A program made the translations under genes and the position numbers. From BCD1 sp965230565 (lineage in GTDB: Bacteria; Bacteroidota; Bacteroidia; Chitinophagales; Saprospiraceae): a stretch of DNA of 64,000 nt. The stretch is taken from NCBI GenBank assembly GCA_965230565.1, contig CBDDLH010000008.1, positions 11,417-75,416 on the forward strand, read 5' to 3'. Under the pieces are notes generated by a model, which saw only the letters and a list, made by a program, of their open reading frames with translations, had not been told where the DNA came from and ran no database searches. Below, one piece after another: positions 44,434 through 53,192 of the stretch; position 1 is the stretch's first letter, and each line of letters starts with the position of its first letter.

Positions 44434-45507
44434 TTACACCCCCGAAGTCTTCCTGCCTCCGCCAAACTCCCCCAAATTGGTGGAGATCCCGATATGGTGA
44501 ACCTTCTGACCCAGGTGGAAATTAGAGCGGCCATAATCCAGCCGGAAGGTTTTGACTTTCACACCAAACCCAAAGGAAAATCCGGAAAATCCGCGGAAAT
44601 TGGAAATGGTCATTTCTTTTTGTCGAAGGTGGCTGTATCCCAATCTCAGCCTCAGGTTTTCTTTTTTACCTAGGAGGAATTCTCCGCTAAAGACAAAATG
44701 CCTGAATAGGTTATCTGCAAAAATGGAAGCCTGACTGCGTTCCTGCGGCTCTTCTCCCAGAAATAAAATCTCATCCTCTGCTTCCGGATCATCATAGAGG
44801 ATATCCCATTTGTCAAAGTAACGATAAACGATGGATAAACGGAAAGGCAGGTATTTGAGTTGTTTGGAAACACCCACCTGCATTTCGAAAGGAATTCTTT
44901 CGGGGTTATCTTCCCTATACGTCGACAACTGGGTGCCGAGATTTTTTGCCAGGAGAGTAACGGATAACCTTTTCGAGGTATCAGCATAAGTTGCGGAGAG
45001 ATCAGTGGACAGTCCCAGAGAGTTATAGGATTCAAAAGAGGAGGTGATTAGTTTGACGTTCGCACCAAGTGTCAGGCGCTCCTGCCATTGATAACCGGCT
45101 CCCAGGGTAATGGCAAATTCGTTGGCTTTAAAGGTTCCCAGAACATCCCCTCTGTCATCCGTTAAGTCAAAGGTGCCGTAACTGGTATATTGAATGCCTC
45201 CGTGGAAAGTAGTATTCCATTGGGAAACATGATGCCCGTAACCGAAATAGCCGAATTTGATGCCCGCCACATGAAATCCCTGGTTAAAACTAAGACTACC
45301 ATGCATCCTCTCATTGAGAAGTGAAGGGGTGTGGTAGGCAAGAGCTACATCCTCATCGGAAACGGTTATCAGGTGCCCCCCAAGAGCAGAGATCCTGGAA
45401 GAGGATGGCAGGTTCATAAAGTCATATGTGGTCTGCCCGCCAATCTGGCCGAAAGATTCTATAAGAATTGATGTGAAAAATAGGAGCGCGAGTAGTTTTT
45501 TAGTCAT
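44434..45507 (-). CDS. porQ: Type IX secretion system protein PorQ
   Basis: PorQ is an outer-membrane barrel protein of the FadL/PorV type that assists the type IX secretion attachment complex. From the ATG at 45507 the protein has 357 residues with a signal peptide (MTKKLLALLFFTSILIESFG). Family segments include YDFMNLPSSSRISALGGHLI, VALAYHTPSLLNERMHGSL, AGIKFGYFGYGH and the C-terminal LDYGRSNFHLGQKVHHIGIS. A longer frame to 45576 arises from a GTTGCTGG repeat and is not real. Other type IX genes are not in the window. Its last nine codons are duplicated about 930 bp downstream. Confidence 0.88.
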   Translation of the reverse strand: MTKKLLALLFFTSILIESFGQIGGQTTYDFMNLPSSSRISALGGHLITVSDEDVALAYHTPSLLNERMHGSLSFNQGFHVAGIKFGYFGYGHHVSQWNTTFHGGIQYTSYGTFDLTDDRGDVLGTFKANEFAITLGAGYQWQERLTLGANVKLITSSFESYNSLGLSTDLSATYADTSKRLSVTLLAKNLGTQLSTYREDNPERIPFEMQVGVSKQLKYLPFRLSIVYRYFDKWDILYDDPEAEDEILFLGEEPQERSQASIFADNLFRHFVFSGEFLLGKKENLRLRLGYSHLRQKEMTISNFRGFSGFSFGFGVKVKTFRLDYGRSNFHLGQKVHHIGISTNLGEFGGGRKTSGV

Positions 45508-45595
45508 GGTGTCTAGTTTCTGGTTGCTGGTGGGCTGGTTTCTGGTTGCTGGATTATTTAAACTAGTAACGAGCAACCAGTAACATGTAACTGAA
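45508..45595. repeat. GTTGCTGG/TTACTGG dispersed repeat upstream of porQ
   Basis: TTTCTGGTTGCTGGTGGGCT and AGTAACGAGCAACCAGTAAC occur in inverted orientation in the 88-bp gap between porQ and the YwqK-like gene. The same family is at 23165, 42417, 43530, 54549 and 63340. Confidence 0.65.
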
Positions 45596-46321
45596 TTACT
45601 GAATTTCTTCTTTTTTCCAAATGGTTTTACAGATACCGTTCTTGCAGTTCATGGTTTTTATATGTTCTCCGTTCTCGTCATAAAGTTTTAAGGAGCCATG
45701 TTCATTATCGCCACCCTTGTATGTACCTTCCGCTTTTAGCTTCCCGTTAGGATGGAATTCCTTGAAAGGGCCATTTTCTTCATTATCCCGGAAGGTAACT
45801 TCCTCCATCAATTGCCCTGTATCATAATATCTTACCCAGGTACTGTCCATTACATTGTTGACATAGTTGCCTTCCTGTTCCAGTTTTCCGTTTGGGTGGA
45901 AAACCTGATAAAGACCATCAAAATTTCCATGAGAATAATGCTCAACGATTTGCCGGGTTCCTGTTTCTACATAGAAAATTATACGACTACCGTGCAAGGT
46001 GTCATTTTCATAATTAGCCGCTTCAATAATCCTGCCGAGAGTATCTTTACGAAGGTAGAGTCCCTGTTTTGCAAAATCAGATTTTTTGCGACTATATTCA
46101 ACTGTGTTATCGTATTCGTCTTTCATGGAAACTACTTCAAGATCACTTGCCAGCTTGTCGAAGGTAAAATAGTCTTTTGAAGGTCCCATGGTTGGAGCTA
46201 CTTTCTCTTCATTGTCATCTTCCAAATCATCGGTAACCTCATTGACCCCCTGGTTTTCACAATTGGTAGCCAAAAGGCCTAATCCGATAATCACACTGTA
46301 TAGTCCAATCTTTTTCCACAT
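45596..46321 (-). CDS. YwqK/MORN-repeat lipoprotein
   Basis: From the ATG at 46321 the 241-residue protein has a lipoprotein signal (LYSVIIGLGLLATNC, Cys21). After an acidic linker it shows MORN-type repeats of about 23 residues: GLYQVFHPNGKLEQEGNYVN, then WVRYYDTGQLMEEVTFRDN, ENGPFKEFHPNGKLKAEGTY, HGSLKLYDENG. YwqK-family proteins were named after a Bacillus antitoxin, but in Bacteroidota these secreted forms are common and not linked to toxins. It probably binds at the cell envelope, with no known partner. Confidence 0.85.
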   Translation of the reverse strand: MWKKIGLYSVIIGLGLLATNCENQGVNEVTDDLEDDNEEKVAPTMGPSKDYFTFDKLASDLEVVSMKDEYDNTVEYSRKKSDFAKQGLYLRKDTLGRIIEAANYENDTLHGSRIIFYVETGTRQIVEHYSHGNFDGLYQVFHPNGKLEQEGNYVNNVMDSTWVRYYDTGQLMEEVTFRDNEENGPFKEFHPNGKLKAEGTYKGGDNEHGSLKLYDENGEHIKTMNCKNGICKTIWKKEEIQ

Positions 46322-46382
46322 AATAATCTGAGTTTTATTGTGCATACTGCAATAACGGCAAATATTCATTTGAATTATTGTT

Positions 46383-46415
46383 AGAAATACTATTTTTTGG
46401 AAAAATAGTATTTCT
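46383..46415. repeat. 33-bp palindrome AGAAATACTATTTTT, copy 1
   Basis: AGAAATACTATTTTT and its exact complement AAAAATAGTATTTCT are joined by a 3-base centre. An almost identical copy lies at 63380-63412. It sits between a lipoprotein gene start and the end of the Ppx fusion gene. Confidence 0.8.
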
Positions 46416-46456
46416 GCCAGCCCGGCGACTGAAGAGGACTGCTGACTGTGAATGAA

Positions 46457-48292
46457 TCAATGTGTCTGGTCAAAGTCCTGAACAATCCTCAGGGCCATTT
46501 CGATATCATCATAAAATTCCTTGATCAGGGGGAAGCTGAGATTAGACCTCAGTATCCGGGGTTCAAGGATATCCTTTTCGGAAGAGATCCCGGCAAAAAT
46601 TTCTTTATTGATGAAAGAAATGTATACATCCTTTTTATTCTTCTCAATAAAGTGAACGATGGCCTCCTGCATAGGATCTGAAAGAATACTGACCACATGT
46701 GTATCTTCCGTTGCATAAACCATAAATTTTTCCCGGAAAGATTCATTCAGGATTTCGTGGTCTACATTTTGTCCGCCCAGCCAGGTAAAGTTTTTGATGG
46801 CCCGTGTGAGAAATTGACGCTTTTTGCGAGGCCATATAATGATCTTACCTTCTGTTTCTTCATTAAAAATAGCATGCAGAAAAACGCCCTTGAAGTTGGT
46901 TTGTAATTTATTGCTCACAGGAGAAACTTCCCTTACATCCAATTCGCATAATTCAAAATCCATTTCTCCAATCTTACCCGTGATATAATCCTCGCCCTTA
47001 TAAAAATCGGCTCCTGTACTAAAAATTCCGCTGCTCATAAACCTGCCTTTGTCAATAAACTTTTTAGAATCGTATTTCAATTCCTGGTAATTGACCAGTT
47101 GTTCGTTCATGAAATGCAGGATAAGACCAACTATCCTGGGTTTGAAGGTGAGTACAAATCTTCGAATTCTCGACCCGAGGTAGAAAATATAAACCCCAAC
47201 TGGCAAAGTCAGCAGCAGGGTCAGGAGAAAGATGTTAATATAGATATCCAGAATGATCAAAATGATCAATAGTGTTCCGGAAAGGAAAAGGAGGTTCAAC
47301 AGTCTTTTCCGGCTATTTTCCATCCTCAACAGTTCGGGATAAATGCTGTGGTTATAAAAAATCCGGAATTCTCCTTCCCGCTGTTTTTTACCGGCATTGA
47401 TCATTTGCAGCAAGACCCCCTCTTTCATAGAATAAGGGGAGAAGACGATTTCTGATGCTCCGGTAATCTTTAGGATATACTTCATTAACAGAAATGCCAC
47501 CACGATCATGTCTACCCTTTTTTTCGGCAGGTTCTCCATTTCCAGTCTTTCATTGAAAGTGGCGGAAACAATAGTTTGGAAAAAAGCCTTAAACTGGTCG
47601 ATCGAAATGGTAAAGGGTTTGCTGCTGTCTTCCTGATAACTCAGCTGCTGCAAGACATCAAAAGATCCTGCTGCCCCAATGAGTCGTTTGATCTGATATT
47701 TTTCAATGGTACGGGCCAGGGGTTGTAATTGCTCCTCCAGGAATTGGTGCAAGACTTCCCTTTCCTCCATGGAGATAGGATCGCTTTTATGGAATTTATG
47801 GAAAAGTACCGCAATGCCCACCGGGAAACTTTGAGCCCAGAGAATTCCCGATTTGTTGACAATAATAAATTCAACACTTCCGCCCCCGATATCCATGATC
47901 AGGTCGGGTTCATTTTTGGTGGGAACCATATAATTCACCCCGGCATAGATCAGCCGCGCCTCCCTCGATCCACTAATGAGCTGGATCTTTAATTCTGATT
48001 CCTGTTTGACTTTTTGGATAAATTCTTCTCCATTGGAAGCGGTCCGCAATGCTGCGGTTCCCAGAGCCATATGAGTGGCTACATCAAATTCATCCAGCTT
48101 CTGCCGGAAGCTTCTCATTGCTTCGAGACCTCTTTCAAATGCTTCCGGACAAATAGAGTCAATACCTTTGGCCGCCAGTTTTACAAATCGCCTTTCCCTG
48201 TAGATCTCGCGAAAGCCATCAGCCCCGTCGTCCTCGGCAATGAGGAGATGGAATGTGTTGGTTCCTAAATCTATTACGGCGTATCTGTACAT
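46457..48292 (-). CDS. Ppx/GppA phosphatase domain fused to a membrane DUF3137 domain
   Basis: Residues 1 to about 310 are an exopolyphosphatase/guanosine pentaphosphatase domain: phosphate-1 VIDLGTNTFHLLI (6-18), LGTAALRTASNGEEF, the catalytic glutamate region SGSREARLIYAGV, and phosphate-2 LIMDIGGGSVEFII near 137-150. All key residues are present. Two membrane helices follow (about 330-370), then a domain matching DUF3137 (SSGIFSTGADFYKGEDYITG, NFKGVFLHAIFNEETEGKI, then FREKFMVYATEDTHVVSILS). DUF3137 is normally a separate membrane protein. The fusion would fix polyphosphate or (p)ppGpp hydrolysis to the inner membrane. Activity is inferred from the motifs. Confidence 0.85.
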   Translation of the reverse strand: MYRYAVIDLGTNTFHLLIAEDDGADGFREIYRERRFVKLAAKGIDSICPEAFERGLEAMRSFRQKLDEFDVATHMALGTAALRTASNGEEFIQKVKQESELKIQLISGSREARLIYAGVNYMVPTKNEPDLIMDIGGGSVEFIIVNKSGILWAQSFPVGIAVLFHKFHKSDPISMEEREVLHQFLEEQLQPLARTIEKYQIKRLIGAAGSFDVLQQLSYQEDSSKPFTISIDQFKAFFQTIVSATFNERLEMENLPKKRVDMIVVAFLLMKYILKITGASEIVFSPYSMKEGVLLQMINAGKKQREGEFRIFYNHSIYPELLRMENSRKRLLNLLFLSGTLLIILIILDIYINIFLLTLLLTLPVGVYIFYLGSRIRRFVLTFKPRIVGLILHFMNEQLVNYQELKYDSKKFIDKGRFMSSGIFSTGADFYKGEDYITGKIGEMDFELCELDVREVSPVSNKLQTNFKGVFLHAIFNEETEGKIIIWPRKKRQFLTRAIKNFTWLGGQNVDHEILNESFREKFMVYATEDTHVVSILSDPMQEAIVHFIEKNKKDVYISFINKEIFAGISSEKDILEPRILRSNLSFPLIKEFYDDIEMALRIVQDFDQTH

Positions 48293-48307
48293 AAAACGAA
48301 TTCCATG

Positions 48308-48844
48308 TTATTGACCCTGCTGCATGTTTTGCTGAGCAGCTTTTTTCTGTGCGTTCACCTGAGCAAAAATATTGGAGAAAAAATTCACCCCACTTGGAGT
48401 TAAATTATTGGCGTATGCATATTTCCCATCTTCATAAAAAAGGAAATATAGACATTCCTGCCGGAAAAAGATATCCGCTTCGGCAGCATTACGACCCTGA
48501 ATCTGGAAAAATATCCTGCCTACCGGCTGACAACCGGCATTGAGGGTTTGCGGAACCGTGGTAGAAACATAATTCAACATTCCACGAATGTCCTTAGGGT
48601 TGCTCTGATTGATAGAGAAGGATTCATAATAAAAGATGACATCCACATAATCACAGCTATCAAACAATATTTTTACCTTTTCCTGAGGGTAACCTGGCAG
48701 GGTGTTAGCAGTAGTGCCTGCATTTGCAGGGGGAGTCTCCGTGTTAGCAGGGGTAGAAGTGTCGGAAGTTTTTCCCTTGTCAGTTTCTGAGCCACATGCA
48801 TAAATAAATACTGCCAGGATCGAGATGAAAATTAACTGTTTCAT
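48308..48844 (-). CDS. Orphan lipoprotein
   Basis: The 178-residue protein has a lipoprotein signal (IFISILAVFIYACGS, Cys17) and a Thr/Pro/Ala-rich linker (residues 22-50). The compact domain has two cysteines (FDSCDYVDVIFYYESFS, LNAGCQPVGRIFFQIQGRN) and a Gln-rich tail. It lies 15 bp upstream of the Ppx fusion gene on the same strand and is probably co-transcribed with it. No family is recognised. Confidence 0.75.
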   Translation of the reverse strand: MKQLIFISILAVFIYACGSETDKGKTSDTSTPANTETPPANAGTTANTLPGYPQEKVKILFDSCDYVDVIFYYESFSINQSNPKDIRGMLNYVSTTVPQTLNAGCQPVGRIFFQIQGRNAAEADIFFRQECLYFLFYEDGKYAYANNLTPSGVNFFSNIFAQVNAQKKAAQQNMQQGQ

Positions 48845-48882
48845 TAGTATATTTTTCTAAATATTTTGATTTGAAATAGTAA

Positions 48883-49473
48883 TCAAAAATGATACATAGC
48901 TCTTAATCCGATTACTCTGCTGAAAAACCTTCCGTTGTCAGAGTTCGCCTGGAAATTACTGAGCGACTTTGACCATCTCAAGTTAAAGGACAGGTTCTCA
49001 TTAACGAGCAAACTTGTTTCCACAATAAAGGAAAAAATGTTCGAATTATAGTCCTGAAATGCAGAAATATCGGCCCCGGTTACATCGATCACCTTGTAAT
49101 TGATCATCCTCGCATAAGAAAAGCCTGTGCCAAGCTTAAACTTCCATTCATTAAAATGCAACAATACCGGCACTTCGACCATATTGAATTGCAATTTGTC
49201 ATAATTCAAACTGAAATCATCCGCAGAGGCTTTACTGCCCTGTTGGGTATATAAAATACTCAATCCCATTTCCCAACGTTCGGTAAAAATAGTGTATACC
49301 TTTAATCCGCCCTGAAGTCCCAGGTGGTGAAAGCCAATGAGGTCATCTCCATCGACCTGATTAAAATTCGCGCCGACCACTGCCGCCGCTTTGAATCGCT
49401 GCTGAGCCTCCCCACTCGTCGAAATAGTAAGGAAAAGCATTATCGTCAGAGCGGATATTATGATTCTTTTCAT
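48883..49473 (-). CDS. PorT-like outer-membrane beta-barrel protein
   Basis: The 196-residue protein has a signal peptide (MKRIIISALTIMLFLTISTS) and barrel strands of the PorT/outer-membrane beta-barrel type: FKAAAVVGANFNQVDGDDLI, then FHHLGLQGGLKVYTIFTERW, EMGLSILYTQQGSKASADDF, FNMVEVPVLLHFNEWKFKLG, and a C-terminal RVIGLRAMYHF. The pattern 'GxNxxQxDGDxxxGxxHxG' near the start is typical of these small Bacteroidota barrels. It is the first gene of the group leading to the Ppx fusion. Confidence 0.85.
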   Translation of the reverse strand: MKRIIISALTIMLFLTISTSGEAQQRFKAAAVVGANFNQVDGDDLIGFHHLGLQGGLKVYTIFTERWEMGLSILYTQQGSKASADDFSLNYDKLQFNMVEVPVLLHFNEWKFKLGTGFSYARMINYKVIDVTGADISAFQDYNSNIFSFIVETSLLVNENLSFNLRWSKSLSNFQANSDNGRFFSRVIGLRAMYHF

Positions 49474-49615
49474 AAGTATAGGTCTGGTTTATATTGTTTC
49501 ACATTGTTTAATTTTGTTTGAGATGGTTTGAAATCGTTTAGGAGGGTTTAAAAAGCAACATAGAACCATATCAAACCAAGTCAAACTACTTCAAATACTT
49601 TTTATCATTATTCCC

Positions 49616-51736
49616 TTACGATATCCTGCTCCATCCCCTCAACAATTGCTTATTTTTCGCCAGGTACTGTCGGATTGGGTTGTTCTCGGGCTGCTCCAGC
49701 TTGGGGTCCTCCTCCAGAATTCGGGTGGCCACCTCCCTGGCAGTTTGCAGGATACGTCCGTCTTTGGCGATATCAGCGATCCTGAGGTCGAGGATGCCGC
49801 TTTGACGCGTACCTTCAATATCGCCGGGACCTCTGAGGCGTAGATCAGCTTCTGCAATTTCGAAACCATCATTGGTGCGAACCATAGTTTGAATTCTTTC
49901 TTTCCCTTCGTTACTCAGTTTATATCCGGTCATCAGAACACAATAGGATTGTTCTCCTCCTCGTCCGACACGTCCCCGCAACTGATGAAGCTGCGATAAA
50001 CCAAAGCGCTCCGTGTTCTCAATGATCATCATGGTAGCATTGGGAACGTTTACACCTACTTCTATAACGGTTGTTGCTACCATAATCTGCGTCTCGCCAT
50101 TGACAAAACGTTGCATTTCGAAATCTTTGTCTTTGGCCTTCATCCTTCCATGAACAACACTTATCTGGTATGCTGGTTTTGGGAAATCCCGGCTCAATGC
50201 TTCATAACCTTCCTGGAGGTTGTTAAGGTCAAGTGTTTCCGACTCCTCGATCAGTGGATAGACCACATAAATTTGTCGCCCGAGTTTTATCTGCTCCTTC
50301 ATCATGCCGATGACCCGCAGGCGATGTCCTTCGTTCCGGTGAATGGTCTGGATCTCTTTTCTTCCGGGAGGTAGTTCATCAATAACAGAAACATCGAGAT
50401 CCCCATAAAGTGTGAGAGCCAGTGTCCGGGGAATTGGGGTTGCTGTCATCACTAAAATGTGAGGAGGGTAGGGAGTATTTTTCTTCCATAATTTGGCCCT
50501 CTGAGCTACCCCAAAACGATGTTGTTCGTCAGTTATAGCCAGCCCCAGATTTTTAAACTGCACAGGGTCTTCAATTAGGGCATGGGTACCTACCAGAATG
50601 TGGATCTCTCCGGCTTCAAGTCTTTCAAGAATGTCCTTCCGCTTTTTACCTTTCACACTTCCCGACAAAAAATCCACCTGAATGTCAAGTCCTTCCACGT
50701 ATTCACTTATGGAGAGGAAATGTTGCTGGGCCAGTATTTCCGTTGGAGCCATCATCGCAGTCTGGTACCCATTGTCCAGAGCGATGAGCATGCACATCAA
50801 AGCAACCATTGTTTTACCACTTCCGACATCTCCTTGTAGGAGTCTGTTCATTTGAATGCCTGAGCCCAGGTCACGTCGAATTTCTTTGATTACCCGCTTT
50901 TGCGCTCCGGTTAGTTCAAAGGGTAATTTTTCCTTAAAAAACCGGTTGAAGAAGTCGCCTACTTTTTCAAAATTATATCCCTTAACCGCTTGTTTTCGCC
51001 CCAGTTTTAATTGTAGTAATCTGAGTTGTAAAAAGAACAATTCCTCAAATTTCAACCTCCTGCTGGCAGCCTGAAGCACTTCTTTGTTTTTAGGAAAGTG
51101 AATGTCCTTTAATGCTGAGAAATGGGAAGGGAATTTAAAAGCCTCGACCATTTTTTGTGGCAGGTTCTCCGGCAGGTCTGCTGGTGTGAGTTTTTCCCAA
51201 AGTGCAGCCATCATTCGTCTGCGTGCCTTGGACTCGACGCCTTTGGAATTCAGTTTTTCCGTACTTGGATAAACAGGGGCAAAGGTGATGGCCTTTTGAG
51301 TATTCTCCTCGTTCACTTCCTCCATCTCCGGGTGGGCAATATTCAATTGATCCTTAAATGCGGAAATGCGTCCGTATACGACATATTCTTTCCCAACTAC
51401 CAGGGATTTTTCCAACCAGTGAATACCCGTAAACCAAATGAGGTCAATGACCCCGGAGGCATCCCTGAACCGGCCATGTAGTCGCCGCCGCCGGCCCTGG
51501 CCGGATACGCTGAGCCTGCGAAGAACTCCTTTGAGCTGGACGTTGCCTATGTTGGGATGCAATTCTCTGATACTGTGAAACCTGGTTTTGTCAACATAAC
51601 GGAAAGGATATTGGTTGAGCAAATCGCCAAAGGTGTGAATGCCAAGCTCCTTACGCAATAATTCACCCCTTTTAGGACCGATTCCCTTGAGATATTCAAT
51701 TTGTGTATCCAATATGTGATTCCTGGCAGACATCAT
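49616..51736 (-). CDS. recG: ATP-dependent DNA helicase RecG
   Basis: RecG remodels stalled replication forks and Holliday junctions. Starting at the ATG pair 51736/51733 (SARNHILDTQIEYLKGIGPK) it has about 706 residues. The N-terminal wedge/OB domain binds branched DNA. Helicase motifs follow: LLQGDVGSGKTMVAL (Walker A), AITDEQHRFGVAQR (DEQH box), VMTATPIPRTLALTLYGD, and LHQLRGRVGRGGEQSYCVL (motif VI). A 104-codon extension to 52048 is open but overlaps the divergent TlpA gene and is not real. Confidence 0.96.
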   Translation of the reverse strand: MMSARNHILDTQIEYLKGIGPKRGELLRKELGIHTFGDLLNQYPFRYVDKTRFHSIRELHPNIGNVQLKGVLRRLSVSGQGRRRRLHGRFRDASGVIDLIWFTGIHWLEKSLVVGKEYVVYGRISAFKDQLNIAHPEMEEVNEENTQKAITFAPVYPSTEKLNSKGVESKARRRMMAALWEKLTPADLPENLPQKMVEAFKFPSHFSALKDIHFPKNKEVLQAASRRLKFEELFFLQLRLLQLKLGRKQAVKGYNFEKVGDFFNRFFKEKLPFELTGAQKRVIKEIRRDLGSGIQMNRLLQGDVGSGKTMVALMCMLIALDNGYQTAMMAPTEILAQQHFLSISEYVEGLDIQVDFLSGSVKGKKRKDILERLEAGEIHILVGTHALIEDPVQFKNLGLAITDEQHRFGVAQRAKLWKKNTPYPPHILVMTATPIPRTLALTLYGDLDVSVIDELPPGRKEIQTIHRNEGHRLRVIGMMKEQIKLGRQIYVVYPLIEESETLDLNNLQEGYEALSRDFPKPAYQISVVHGRMKAKDKDFEMQRFVNGETQIMVATTVIEVGVNVPNATMMIIENTERFGLSQLHQLRGRVGRGGEQSYCVLMTGYKLSNEGKERIQTMVRTNDGFEIAEADLRLRGPGDIEGTRQSGILDLRIADIAKDGRILQTAREVATRILEEDPKLEQPENNPIRQYLAKNKQLLRGWSRIS

Positions 51737-51737
51737 G

Positions 51738-51745
51738 CAAAAGTA
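51738..51745 (-). promoter_or_regulatory. Candidate -7 element abutting the recG start
   Basis: Minus-strand TACTTTTG matches TAnnTTTG and ends 2 bp before the first ATG codon. If used, transcription would begin at or next to the start codon, giving a nearly leaderless mRNA. Confidence 0.4.
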
Positions 51746-51881
51746 CCTAAGTTTTTCCAAAGGTAAAAAGCCCCTTGAAAGTAATATGGGAGTTCCTTGT
51801 CTATAAAACCCATCCTCTCGTCCTCTCCATTTTTTAAGATGGTAATTTATAATCGCCATTATTTTATCTTTACAATTAAAA

Positions 51882-52991
51882 ATGCGAATCACACCCCTTT
51901 CGGCTGTAGTTTTCCTGGTGCTATTGACCTTGTTGTTCCAATCATGTAAGTCCAACGAACCGTCCAGGGAGTTTTCGCTTTCGGGGAGTATTGTTGGCAT
52001 CGATGAGGGACTGGTAATTCTTAAAAAACTGGAATTGGCTACCAACAAAACGGTGGCTTTAGATACGGCTGTAATCGAAAAAGGAACATTTACTCTACAA
52101 GGATCAGTGGAGCAGCCCTATCCCCATTCGTTAGTGATCAATGATAGTCTGCAGGTCAATTTTTTCCTTGAAAATTCAAGTATTCAGATAGATATCAATA
52201 CCCGTGAAGGCCATATGGATGTTGCCGGTTCCGTTTCGGATTCTCTTTTCCAGCCATATTGGTCGCGTTTGGAGGAATTATGGAGCTATGCGGATTCCCT
52301 GCAGCTGCAGGGGCTTTTGGCAACAACCAATGAAGAGCGCCGTGTCATTGATTCTTTGATCGAGGAGCAATCCAGTGTGGAGATGTTATTCTCTTTGGAA
52401 TTTATCAACGAGTATCCTGGTTCTTTTGTGAGCCCCTTTGCCGCTTTTTATTTTGTGCAAACCTATGAAGTATCTGCGGAAGGTCTTCGGGAACTCCTGG
52501 ACAGTTTTGATCCGGAACTTGAAAACTCCGTATATGTTCAGGCTTTAGAGGAGATTTATCAATTAAAAGCTAAATTGAGCCCAGGGCAACCTGCTCCTGA
52601 AATTGTTTTACCCGATGAAAAAGGTAATGTTCACAAACTTGCGGATTATCGGGGTAAACTGGTGTTGATAGATTTTTGGGCTTCCTGGTGCCGCCCCTGC
52701 CGTGAACAGAATCGATATCTGAAAAGTCTTTATGAAGAACAAGCCGGAAAGGATTTCGTCTTTATCAGTATTTCACTGGACGAAAACCGTGAGGACTGGC
52801 TCAGGGCCTTCCAACAGGATGAGCTGGACTGGCCTCAACTCTCCTCCCTGAAAGGATGGAATACACAGGCTGCCATGGATTATGGAGTAAAGGCCATCCC
52901 GCAGAATTTTCTGATTGATTTTGAAGGCAATATTCTGGGACAAAATGTGATCATTCCTGAGCTTAAGGTTATTTTAGAACAACTACAGTAG
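51882..52991 (+). CDS. TlpA-type thiol:disulfide lipoprotein with DUF4369-like N-domain
   Basis: The 369-residue lipoprotein (signal ends LLTLLFQSC, Cys22) has an N-terminal DUF4369-like beta domain (FSLSGSIVGIDEGLVILKKL, then LDTAVIEKGTFTLQGSVEQP) and a helical linker. A C-terminal thioredoxin fold has the redox motif WASWCRPCREQNRYL and the cis-proline segment YGVKAIPQNFLIDFEG. Such proteins reduce periplasmic disulfides, for example in cytochrome maturation. The gene is divergent from recG with a shared 145-bp gap. Confidence 0.9.
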   Translation: MRITPLSAVVFLVLLTLLFQSCKSNEPSREFSLSGSIVGIDEGLVILKKLELATNKTVALDTAVIEKGTFTLQGSVEQPYPHSLVINDSLQVNFFLENSSIQIDINTREGHMDVAGSVSDSLFQPYWSRLEELWSYADSLQLQGLLATTNEERRVIDSLIEEQSSVEMLFSLEFINEYPGSFVSPFAAFYFVQTYEVSAEGLRELLDSFDPELENSVYVQALEEIYQLKAKLSPGQPAPEIVLPDEKGNVHKLADYRGKLVLIDFWASWCRPCREQNRYLKSLYEEQAGKDFVFISISLDENREDWLRAFQQDELDWPQLSSLKGWNTQAAMDYGVKAIPQNFLIDFEGNILGQNVIIPELKVILEQLQ

Positions 52992-53010
52992 CACAGACTT
53001 TAGTCTGTGG
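52988..53010 (+). repeat. REP-like hairpin (GTAGCACAG family), copy 2
   Basis: GTAGCACAGACTTTAGTCTGTG starts inside the TAG stop of the TlpA gene and folds as CACAGACT/AGTCTGTG. The frame GTAGCACAG..CTGTG is shared with 12226-12248, while the stem bases co-vary. Confidence 0.6.
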
Positions 53011-53192
53011 TTTTTAGAAAATATCGACTTACGTTTTTTTTTCTAATTAACCCCTCACCTTGAACACCATGAACAAACCTGGTTGTTAAAAGACATACAC
53101 CCAAGGTTAAACTTCGTTAAATTCCTAAAATCATTCTTTTTAGGTTAAACCAGTTTCTCCAGACGAAGTCATAGGTTTCAAATACTATTTTT

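Noticed and set aside
45596..46321. YwqK-like gene as antitoxin of a toxin-antitoxin pair
   Set aside because: It is a secreted lipoprotein with MORN repeats and no toxin gene is adjacent.
51737..52048. Upstream extension of recG
   Set aside because: It overlaps the divergent TlpA gene and its promoter, and the normal RecG N-terminus starts at 51736.
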